This document shows positions 31,701-41,800 of a stretch of 64,000 bases of DNA, piece after piece. Position 1 is the stretch's first letter; each line of letters opens with the position of its first letter. The stretch is from Psococerastis gibbosa. Lineage: Eukaryota; Arthropoda; Insecta; Psocodea; Psocidae. The DNA is taken from positions 3,224,001 to 3,288,000 of the forward strand of contig OZ020486.1 in the NCBI GenBank assembly GCA_963971405.1, read 5' to 3'. The position numbers and the translations under genes were made by a program. The notes under the pieces were generated by a model that did not search any database, was not told the DNA's origin, and worked only from the letters and a program-made list of their open reading frames with translations.

Positions 31701-31712
31701 CCTGTATACCCC
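31701..31712 (-). repeat. Right terminal inverted repeat of the ISL2EU element
   Basis: CCTGTATACCCC, followed by AT. It pairs with 19640-19651 and sits about 300 bp upstream of the nuclease start codon at 31397. Confidence 0.8.
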
Positions 31713-32063
31713 ATTGTTGGTCCTCCCCTCACTGCTATTAAAATAACAGTGGCAAATGTTCTATTCGTTTCTTTATAAGTTTTTAATGTTTAAAAATTCG
31801 AGAAAAAACATTAAAAATAATATTCATGAGTAATTCACAGTCAATCAGTTAGTACTGATTATTAATGTGCTACTGTAGATTGTAAGTCGTGAGTCTAAAA
31901 CTATCCCAGCGACACAAGCCTAGGCCTATATCGATTAACTAATAGTGACCGGTGGGGTTGAAATTTTATATGTAAAATGTATGGATATTATCCACTTATA
32001 AGGCGTATTTAATTGTTACGCGAATGTGAATTTGGATTACTCGATTTGGTGCATGTTGTTACC

Positions 32064-32715
32064 AAATCAATCAATCAATCAATCAATCTTTGTCAGTGAC
32101 CCACCAAGGTGGGATTGACGGCGTCCAAAGCGGGTGTAATCTATCTACCAGTGTTAAAAAATATAGAACAACAACAAATTTTATGCAACAGCACACGTTA
32201 AATGGAAAGGAGGGGGCCGTATGTGATTATATTATATCCCAATTTATTTCCCTAAACTCGTCCAAGCCATACAGTGGACATTTCTTCATCTTGCTTATTA
32301 CAGCGACCTTAAATTCTGAAAAATCTTTATTCGCCAAATCGGTGGGCAACGCATTGTAGTACTTGATTGCCGAGTTTGGGAACGATGCAAGGGACTTAGT
32401 TAGCCTGCATCTGGGCAAATCCAACCGGTGAGCATTTCTTGTGTTATGGGAGTGAACAGTACTTCTCTCTGCGAAACGCTCTACGTTTGCTTTTACGTAC
32501 AGTAAGCAAGAGAGAATATACTGGCTGTACACTGTTTGTATACCCATAGACGTAAATAGAGGCTTGCAGTGGTCCCTCCGGCCACCAGACGCCACTATTC
32601 TGACAGCCTTTTTTTGAAGTAAAAGGACATCAGCCACTCCTGGCGAGTGGCCCCAGATGAGTATACCGTAGTTTATATGGCTGTGGAAAAGAGCATGATA
32701 CACCACCACCAAATA
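32064..32715 (-). mobile_element. 5'-truncated LINE with GATT tandem tail
   Basis: A 161-residue open frame (32712-32227) covers the end of a reverse transcriptase and the region after it (YHALFHSHINYGILIWGHS, then LLLQKKAVRIV). A short 3' UTR ends in a (GATT)n tract at 32066-32092. The simple-repeat tail fits the CR1/L2 group. The copy keeps an open frame but is only a 3' piece. Confidence 0.75.
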
Positions 32716-32759
32716 CTGCTGGGTAACCAGATTTTTTAGCTTTCTTAGTAGAAAATGTT

Positions 32760-33460
32760 AGATTCTTAATCCGGATTAAAGTTAAAAAAGTTAAATAATA
32801 TTCAACCTACCTCGGATGATATTTTTTTCCCTGCTATAAGTTTTTTTCATTTTTGCCAGGATTTTGGCTTATAAAAATTCATAATGGATTTGTGACACTA
32901 ACGAGTTAAAGGTTAATTGTATGCTGTTGGTATGACTTATTAGTTATATATTTAGGGTATATTCTTATTAATGTGCCTAACACATATTATATGGAAGTTC
33001 ACTTTCGTATCAACCACGGGCCGTTGGCCAGGATTTTACTGGTTCTTTACATTTTAGTTAGTGTTTTAAGTTATTTTTAATCCAAGTTCCAACACCCGCC
33101 CGACTGTTAATTTCTTTTTTCAAATTGGGTTGGCGCCTTCAAATTGAGTTCATATCTACTGCTTAGAATGTAATATCATAATATTTTTGCCCTGCAGCAT
33201 AATGCATATTACTCTTACTGTATAACCTAACTTTTTATGGAAATATAAATTTATTGTATTCAAGTTCAAGTTCAAAACAGGTTAGCCATTGTTCACTGAG
33301 ATATAGGCTAGGCGAATAATCCCAGTTTTAGGCTTCGTCAATTGTATTGTAATGCGCTCATTTTTTTAACCATTTTTTTTTTTTGTTGCTTCTTTTCCCC
33401 CTGTTCCCTGAATGGTCCAACTTCTATCTAACACGGTTTTGTGTTCAATTGCAAAATACG
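32760..33460. other. Intergenic A/T-rich stretch
   Basis: No gene is supported. A short piece near 33015-33055 (CCACGGGCCGTTGGCCAGG) weakly resembles the Penelope-like tail at 52675. Confidence 0.4.
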
Positions 33461-33470
33461 CCTTTACTTA

Positions 33471-33738
33471 GGCGGCAATTCCACCGGCGATTATACTTCA
33501 TTTGTGATTTGAGATTTTTGTTTTTTTATGTTTTAAGGAGAATATTATGTAGATACTTAACTTATCTATTATAAATTAAGTTATAATATGGCAGAGACTT
33601 ATTAATGATGTCTGCTACCATATTATAACTTATTTTATAATGGATAAGTTAAGTATCTACATAATAGTCTCCTTAAAACAAAACAAACAAAAAATCTCAA
33701 ATCACAAATGAAGTAAATTCGCCTGTGGAATTGCCGCC
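33471..33738. mobile_element. Palindromic MITE, GGCGGCAATTCCAC ends, 7-bp target duplication
   Basis: Arms of about 120 bp run from GGCGGCAATTCCACCGGCGA to GTGGAATTGCCGCC with a short asymmetric centre (CAGAGACTTATTAATGATG). TTACTTA stands directly outside both ends (33464-33470 and 33739-33745). A 7-bp duplication is close to the 8 bp of hAT elements, but the family is undetermined. Confidence 0.75.
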
Positions 33739-33943
33739 TTACTTATTTCATAAGAGCAAAAAGGAATGTTTATTGTGAAGTAATGGTAAATTGTCGGCCA
33801 CACGTGACACGGATTTGTTGTCTGCTACGCTTACATTTTATTAAAAAAAAAAAAAAAAAACAATTATAAACAGTGTCCTGTCATACAAGTAATTTTATTT
33901 TTCTCTTTCGAACGGAGCATATTTCTACTAGTACTTATTCAGA

Positions 33944-33962
33944 ATGAGTTCTCCAACATTAG
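33944..33962 (+). CDS. Possible alternative first exon (MSSPTL) of the TPD52 gene
   Basis: An ATG with purine at -3 opens six codons, followed by TTAG|GTACGT, a good donor in phase 1. That phase matches the acceptors at 40702 and 41708 of the TPD52-type gene. Such short first exons are common, but chance is a real alternative. Confidence 0.25.
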
Positions 33963-34887
33963 GTACGTGTATTTTGTTGGGGGTTTTATTTCGTCTTGTG
34001 TCTAAAATTCGTAATTTAACCATAAAATTCCAAACTGCACAAATGCAGTGGGTGCATCTTTGGTTCAGCAACTACCAATTTTGTCTTTATTTATTGTTAA
34101 TGGTGTGGTATATAAAGAATCAGCAAATTCTAAACTTGGATAATCTAAGGCCTAGGCTATCCGATACTATTTTTTACTTTTGAGCCTGGTAATTTGGTTA
34201 ATGTATTTTTTGTAATTGATTCCTTTTGAATCTTGAGCAGATTGTAGCGATGCCTGTCGCTCCTTAATAATACTAGATAATTTAGAATTTAATCCAAGTA
34301 AAAACGTTTGAATTAAATAGCGACTAATTATTGTATGTAGGCTACCTTTATCATTTATGTATTTAGAGGAAGTTAGAAACTGAACAGAACTCAGAAGCTA
34401 ACTTGTCATGGCTTAGTAAATAATCCACTCATATTGGCAATTGGCACACCAGGCACTGCGCCTTCATGATTGAGAAAAATGATAAAAATTATTTTAACGC
34501 AGCCACTGTTATTATAATTTAATTATTTAAGTGGGGTAATTGATAGAAAACTGGTCTATGAAGCAGCAGCCCGATCATGGCGATTTGGGATTATTATAGT
34601 ACCGGGGTTTATTCAATTGTATAAACAAATGAGGGCAAAATGCGCGGGATATTCCAATTTATAAATTAATATTTTTGGTGAGGTTTCAAATTTTTCTCCC
34701 TTAGATTTAAAAAATTCTTATTATATTTCAAAACTTTCAAATTTGTCTCTGCTAAAAAATATACCTCTGTTCCGTTCCACGTCAATAATCCCAAGAAGCC
34801 ATACATTGAATGGGATCTTCAATGACGTCACTGTCTTGTTTGAGTACAAAGGGATAACAGTTCGATTATAATTCATAATTACTTACT

Positions 34888-35178
34888 TCAAGTATTAAAT
34901 CTTGCAACATTACCTCTCATCCACTTAAAACAAACGATCGACCTTAGCTTTAGCTGCGGAAACGACGACATCGAAACTGGCTTGACTGTGCAATATTTCG
35001 TTAAAAACGCCCTCAGCCCCCCTATGCTTTGCTCGGAGTTGTCTCTATGTCTCAAGAGCACTTCATATTTTGAGTTACCACTGCCTTCGGTCTCAAAACT
35101 GTCTCCCACGGTTGCCTCCCAATGTAAGTTAAAGGTACCGGTCCCTTCGGTCACAAAACTATCTCTCACAGTCGCCAT
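34888..35178 (-). CDS. Hypothetical 96-aa frame with an internal protein repeat
   Basis: The first 40 residues contain two related units, MATVRDSFVTEGTG and EATVGDSFETEGSG, separated by about 20 residues, and the rest is basic. The ATG lies 5 bp from the start of the Helentron-like repeat at 35183. No family is recognised. It may be part of a larger repeat rather than a gene. Confidence 0.2.
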   Translation of the reverse strand: MATVRDSFVTEGTGTFNLHWEATVGDSFETEGSGNSKYEVLLRHRDNSEQSIGGLRAFLTKYCTVKPVSMSSFPQLKLRSIVCFKWMRGNVARFNT

Positions 35179-35182
35179 ATAA

Positions 35183-36203
35183 AATATTCACTTAATGACT
35201 TTAAAGTTAATATTTAATTTGCTCTTTTTTGCCAACTCAAGTACAGGAAACAAAACATTGATGAAAATATTCTACAGACCCCAATTTAGGCCTATTGTAT
35301 TTCATAAAAAGTACAGGACCAATCCTTTTTGCTTTCCAATTTATACGTAGGCCTAGTATAAGGAAAGCTTTGTGATGGTCGAAATTTTCGATTCCGAGAT
35401 TTCAACGGATTTACCCGTTTTGAGGTCCCAGGAACCCAAAAAAGTGGTTTTTACGAAATGTCTGTCTGTCGCTCTGTCTGTCTGTCTGTATGTCTGTCTG
35501 TATGTCTGTCTGTTCATCGATTTCCGGGCAAATTACCCGGCCAATTTTGATGAAATTTTGCATGTAGGTTCAAAAAAATCATACCTCGAGACAATTTTTT
35601 TTATTTTGGGCTAACTCAATTTGGGGGGTTTTATTCTCAAAAAAACTCCAAAAAAACGTATAAAAAAATTATTTCTCAAAAACGGCTCCAACGATTTCTT
35701 TTTAATTCACATATATTGTAGTCGTTATTGATGTTTATAAAATGCGGGGGGTCGCTTGCCCCTTCATAGTTTGCTTCTCGGGGTGAAAAAATTAAAATTA
35801 CTCAATTTTCATGAAAAATTACTAAAAAATAATTTTTCTGTGGAACCTTTCTATCGATGATTTCTACCTTCAGGTATGTTTTAGGTGTTCAATAGGGGAA
35901 AAAAAGCGGACAAGTTGCATTCCCAAAAAATATTTGCTTCTGTGCAAAAAAAAATTCTTTGAGAAATTATGGAAAATTCCACTCCAATAAACTCCAATAC
36001 ATTACGTGGCATGTGTTATTGTTACTACCGTTACAATGTATTGGTCTGCTCGTTCCAAAATATGCCATTTGGTTTTAAGGGGTTTTTAATATATTTGTAT
36101 ATATTTAACCATAGGGAAATTATTTCCTATGAAAATCACATGTCTATATCTGCTAATTTATACATTGGAAAGCATGTTCGAGTAAACTCGGACCGGTTCT
36201 TTT
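35183..36203 (+). mobile_element. Helentron-like element, copy 5 with flank segment
   Basis: A 148-bp flank (35183-35330) identical in kind to 9458-9607 is followed by a complete core: GCTTTCCAATTTATACGTAG, a long GTCT/GTAT microsatellite at 35459-35516, and the CGAGTAAACTCG hairpin ending GGACCGGTTCTT. It is the longest copy in the window. Confidence 0.75.
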
Positions 36204-37380
36204 ACTAAATATTTTGAAATCTGCCGCTTAACTTTTGATTAATTACTTTTACTATCTATCTACTGTATACTGTACTTAAACCTGCTATATTAGTCATACT
36301 GCAATTTGTTGTCAAGCCTGAATGATTCTATCAACAGTTTTGTTCTATACTATGCCTTATGCAGCATTCAGGTTAGTAGGTTGTAGACCTACCGAACTAG
36401 GTATAAGTTGACTACCTCCTCCTACGTACCATCCTGCACCACCCAAGTTTTCTTAACCTGATGTAAACCTAGAGAATGTACCCGGTACGTGGCATTGGCC
36501 CTCTATAGCAGCGCGATACGGCTTCTTCTTGGACGCATGGTTGCCACTTTTCGAGGCTTACCACGAGTTTCCGCGGGGAATGAATTTTTTCAAGTACACG
36601 ACATAAATTTCCCTTTGCTTAGCTTATGATAACGCTTAATTTTATGTAACTTTGTATCTATTCCGAGGGAATGTCTGAGGTATACCGTTGGATTGATTGC
36701 TCTGCCTCAGCGGTGCGCGGCGAAACCACTGTGTTGTGCTCTTGCAAATGTCAAAGTGCGAGTATTTTTTTGTACAGCATTTGAAAAATTCGCGGTGTTA
36801 ACGTGTCGAGTTAGTGTTCGTGTGTAAAGCCTATTTTCTGTGTATCACAGGTTTATGGAAGGTGCCAATGAGGACTTTTCCTGGTAAAATGAAGGCAGAC
36901 ATCTGATTGCTGAAACGTTTACATTGTGAGATAGGCTCTGCCACATATAGGATAGGTAAAATTATCACAATTAGTGATGGATGGTCCTGGGCCGAGATCT
37001 GAACGGCGGTTTGGTTCGCTCATATTTTCATTCCGGTCCGGTTCAGTCCCACGGATTATTAGTATTTTCAATGTATTTTTGTGTCCAGCCTTCAGTTCGG
37101 TCCTCTGTTGACCGAATCACGAGTAGCGTTGGTGTCCAGCGTTTAACCCTTCTACCAACCTCCGGCCATACCACTCCCTTCTCTTCTGTCTTCCGCTATT
37201 CACTTAAAGTCCCGCAGTTGTAATCTCTCGCCCTCATACTAGTACTAGAACTGTTGCGGGCTGCTGACATCTCCAGACATCTGAACCTGATACTACAGAA
37301 TCGTTTGCAGTAGCCCAGCTCTTAAGCCCGATGCACTGACTCAATTTTCTCGCTGACGAGTGGCGACACGCTGCAAAATC
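36204..37380. other. TPD52-side intergenic or intron sequence
   Basis: Nothing recognised; mixed composition, no open frame with family resemblance. Confidence 0.4.
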
Positions 37381-37383
37381 TGA

Positions 37384-37558
37384 CATTGGAGTAATTGGAT
37401 TGGCGCAAAATTACTTGAGAAGATTTCGCTCGCTCCCCTGCTTGGGTACGGTTTTCGGGAAACTTTGCAGCAGCGTGAGCTCAGCCTCTGCTCAGTGCTG
37501 AGAGATTTTCTGAAGTAGACTCTGCGGTTTGGCATCAACTCATTTGCTCCAATGTCGG
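37384..37558. repeat. Palindromic MITE, AGTCTACTTCAGA family
   Basis: Starts ACATTGGAGTAATTGGATTGG and ends CAACTCATTTGCTCCAATGT. The right inner arm reads TTTTCTGAAGTAGACTCTGC. It is more diverged than the copy at 13459. Confidence 0.6.
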
Positions 37559-37911
37559 ATTTCCCGGCGTCTCGTCCGCGATAAAATCGTCTTTGTGTAC
37601 CCGGCCGTGGACTTTTTCCTCCCCCATTCGCTGAAACACCTCTTTATAGGTGACCCGTTCCACTGTTATGACATTTAGCTTTTAATACGGTGTTATATCC
37701 CGAAAAGAGAGTTGAAAAATATCTGTAGTGAGCGGGAGTGGGACTCGAACTCTGAAGCTTTCCGCGTTACCATCTACATTATCTCTCATTGCCTATCCTG
37801 ATGAGTCTCAATCTCCTATTTGATGCTCTTGCCCAAGATATTTTTTAGTCAGGATGGCACAGCTACACCAAATAGGTCTGCTAGCAATATGTATCATTTC
37901 GATACTTACTT

Positions 37912-38290
37912 TTAGTTTTTCCGCGCCATTTCCTCATGGAGGGTCGGCGGCAGAGCTGCGGCGTTTCCAGATGGTTCTGTCTTGAGCGTTTCTTGCAGGT
38001 CGCTTATAATTATAATTATCCTCTCTAAGGTCAGGTTTGGGCGTCCACGTGCTCGGCGTCCAGGTACCTCCGCCTCTCCCACTCTGCATATTAGCGCTGA
38101 TGCCTCTCTCCTCGCACGGGTCCCCACCAGCTGAGCCTCTTCCTTCTTAGTTTTTGCACCACGTCCGTTGTTGGCATTTCTTCCCGAATATCCTGTTTTC
38201 TGCGCCTGTCGTTCAGCGTTACGCCACATGCCCTCCGCAGTATCCTCATCGCCGCTACGTGGATCATGTCATGCGTTTACGCACGGCCCA
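37912..38290 (-). mobile_element. Decayed LINE C-terminal fragment
   Basis: The minus strand shows MRILRRACGVTLNDRRRKQD, then LRRKRLSWWGPV and RRARGRPNLT in different frames. These are the post-RT blocks of LINE polyproteins (R-R-x-x-G-V, W-x-G-H-V, G-R-P-x-x). Frame changes show it is dead. Confidence 0.6.
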
Positions 38291-38592
38291 ACACTCAGCG
38301 CCATATAACATGTCGATAAGGATAATATTATAGAAAGAGGAGATAATCGAGAGGCGTCTGGAGAGACAAGAACAGATAGTGCAGATGGTGACACGATGTC
38401 CCGGAAAGGCAGGTCCTGTCCAGAATTGTCTTGACTCCCCTTTCTGGATGTGCCTAGATGAGGTTGCCGCACTTGCCTCTTGGAACCTACGTCAGTTTAT
38501 TGTTTATGTTTATTTGATGCATCTCGAACACCCAGTTTTAGTGAAAAGTGGAAGAGCGGTGTTCTTTTGTTATTAATAGCCGCTGATGGGAA

Positions 38593-38818
38593 ATGGCCGA
38601 GGCAAGTCTGTTGCCGACTCATAAACTGCGGAAGGGATCTGTGAGTGCTAGTGACAGTGTTTCTCACGTTGTGGAGACGGACCTAACGCGCAGTTGCGGT
38701 GAGAAGAATGCTGAAGAGGAGGATGGTGACTTGCAAAGCTTGGAATACGAGGATGACTGTTTATATGCCATTGCTGCGGCCAATCCGACGCCAAGCTTCG
38801 ATGAAGAAGTGGCGGAAG
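38593..38818 (+). CDS. Possible first exon of the TPD52 gene
   Basis: ATG at 38593 (AAATGG context, in-frame stop nine bases upstream) opens an acidic 75-codon segment (EEEDGDLQSLEYEDDCLYAI). GAAG|GTCCGT after it would leave phase 1, matching the acceptor at 40702 and creating an Asp codon. Without splicing the frame stops after 94 codons, so a short independent gene cannot be excluded. Confidence 0.45.
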
Positions 38819-41800
38819 GTCCGTCAACACCCTTTGGTTACACTATAGTTTCAAAGTCAGGGGTACCAATGAAATAATGTGAATAGTGATGTGGGATTGT
38901 ATGATAAGATATGAGACATAGTCTAGGTGATAGGAAACTAGGATATGGGCAGGCGTTTTTATTTTCTTATTTCGGGGAACGTTTTTACGTAGGGTAAGTG
39001 CGGGTATAAAGACCCTGGCTTGTGGAAACATAGTGTAACTTTTTAGAAACCATGACTTGCGGCAATTGTCAAAGTGAACAAGCTGAACACTGTGCATCCT
39101 GCTGCAGTGTTGTTGCTTTGTTAGATGTTCTCAATGACCGTGTGCATGATTACTACAATACTATACACTACCAAAACACCTGTCAGAATATACTGGTGTG
39201 ATGGGGGTTTGTTTGTTTATTTCCAACGCCTGCAACGCCAACGCCAGCAACCCTGTCAGCCTGGCGGGGGGAATGAGTCTGTTTATTAACTTGAGGCACC
39301 CTAAGTGCAGACTCTTTCAAATCGGGGGAAGGGGAATTGGCTGACAGGGTGGACCTGCTGCTTATTGGGGATTCTGAACCACTTGGGGAATATGGTAAAG
39401 TCACACAATTGAATCAGAGGTGACCAGGACCTAGACTGGCTGGTATAGTCTCAGTGCGTTATTATGTCCCACCATGTTCCCCTGCCAACGCTGTGCACAC
39501 TACCAAGTTTGAAACATGCTCTGCTCTCATGGATACAACCTGGTAAGGCCGTTGGCATGTAATGGGGGTTGCCAAGCTTGTAAGGCGTTACAGCGACTAT
39601 TTAGCGAAGCAAAAGCCGGGCTTAGTCCTACCGCAGCCACTACCAGGTTACAAAATGGTGGCCAACTGGGTTACAATAAATAATGGCTACCAAACCCGAC
39701 CAAAGGCAAAATCAATGATCTTCCTAATTTACAATAAGTAATAATAGGCAATCAAATCAAATCAAGATATATTTCCAAAATACAGTTTACGGTTTTTGTC
39801 ATTTTCCCTATGCGCCAACGGCCTTACCATGTTGATTCCATTAGAGCAGAGCATGTTTCAAACTGCGGCAACTTGGTAGTGTGCACAGCGTTGGCAGGGG
39901 AACCTGGTGGGACATGATAACTCGCTTAGGCAGTATAAGTCGAGTCCTGGTCATCTCCGATTTAATCGTGTGACTTTACCATGTTCCCCAAGTGGTTCGG
40001 AATCCACTATAATCAGGAGGTCCACCCTGTTAGTCAACTCCCCTTTCCCCGAGGTGAAAGAGTCTGCCCTTAGGGTTAACAAACAGACTCACTCCCCCCG
40101 CCAGACTGACAGGGTTGCTTAAAGCAGAAATGCTGAAAGCAGGCGTTAGAAACAACATTTTCCCTATGCACCCGTAGCCGAACTTCGTGAAGTCATGCTT
40201 ACACCTGTTGCATTCTCTCAATGGTGAGATTGTCTCAGCTTGTCCATTACCGCTTGTAGCCGGTGCAGGTTTCCATGGAGGATGCCCTAATATTAATAGC
40301 CTATTATATATCTACATACATAATATATACACATACTATGTGTATACTATATAAGAAAATCTTGGACACTTCGGCAATAGATGTGATATCTACGCTGTCA
40401 CAGCGATGTCCCGGCGCAAGTTCATATTTTATTTTGAATACCTTCGTATTTCTCACCAGACAAAACCTTTCTTAATGATGAATAATTTTTTTTATTAATT
40501 ACAATTCTAAAACCCGGGACAAAACCAAGCCCGGGACGCATGGTAAGCCTATTTATATTGATTATACTGTTCGTATGGAAACAATTGCAATCCAGGGGGG
40601 GGGGGACTGGGTAAGGTCTGGATTCATATAAATGCCTGGAGGACTGAGGATTATACCAATACAGGCCACGGGGTGTTGACGGACCGAGCTGTATTGTACA
40701 GACGAATACGACCTGTGGACAACGGACCCGGATCTCTACGCAGAACTTCATCTCAGCGAGTCTGACACGGATATACCTAGCAGCTCGCCTGGACGGGCTA
40801 GCTTAATCAAGAGAGTCCAGCAGGCTGTTAGAAAAGTCAAATATGAGCATTTGCGTAAACGAATGTCCAAACGAACAGGTATACTGTAACTTTATTGTTT
40901 TGTAAAGAGATTTTGGGATAATATTCAATTTTAATAGATTCGTCTCTGTCTCATTCGCAAACTTGGTTAAGGGTGTACGTCCAGTAGGAATTTGGCAACC
41001 CGAAAATATTAAATAAGTTATTATGCATCATAATTATAATAGGGTAGGCCTATTATTAATATTTGGTTTGTAGTTTTTTTTTTTTATGGTTTTTATTATG
41101 CGTGAAATTTTAGCCGTCAACAATTTTAATAAAAAAGCTACAGTACTAAAAATAGCCTAATACATGATGCGTAAAGTAGTTCTCTATAACTTAAATAGGC
41201 CAAATCTTTAATTTAAATTTGCTGAGTTAATTAAGTAAAAAAAGAAGTTAGTGTTTGGATTTATTTATCTACTGTATCTCTTGTATTAACATTTTGTAAT
41301 TTTTCATTGCGTTAAGCAGACACACACAGCTAACAATTTTTAGTGTCAAACACTATGTTATAAACGTATTAATGACATATATACATACAGTATGTATTTC
41401 GTACATGACAAAATAGCGATGATATTTGGCGCCAAATAACTGAGCTATAACAGACAACCTTTGCATGGAATAATTACTGGTTATTGGAGCGTAACTTCTC
41501 CAGCAGTATTCATTCCATTCATCAGGATTCTATTGTTTCATCACAATCCATTTTCTTTCGACAAATTTGGTGCAGTGGTCAGCATACCTCCCCGGTTGAA
41601 GTGGAGACTCGGGTTGAAAACCGTCCATTTTTCCATGTCTTCCTGTCTCTTAACTCCCCATTATAGCTTATTTCCTCGTCTTAAGATAATTATTTTTCTA
41701 ATTTCAGGTGAAGAACCTCCCTCAGTGATCTCTCCCGAAGATTTGGAACTCGCAGGATTGACAGAGGAAGAAAAGGAGCAGAAACGACTGGAATGGCAAA

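Larger units (their letters stand above)
19640..31712. mobile_element. ISL2EU-type DNA transposon with THAP-transposase and YqaJ nuclease genes
   Basis: The left edge is GGGGTATACAGG (19640-19651) and the right edge CCTGTATACCCC (31701-31712), a perfect 12-bp inverted repeat. The base pair AT lies just outside both edges, which fits a 2-bp target duplication. Inside are two convergent spliced genes with open frames: a THAP/DDE transposase (plus, 19878-22732) and a YqaJ-type nuclease with a SWIM-like site (minus, 31397-28725). This two-gene pairing is what I know of the ISL2EU superfamily. The 6 kb between the genes holds later insertions, so the original element was perhaps 7-8 kb. Both genes look able to make protein; whether the element still moves is unknown. 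Confidence 0.85.

Noticed and set aside
33940-34183. 79-aa gene
   Set aside because: No family features, and a strong donor after six codons suggests at most a short first exon.
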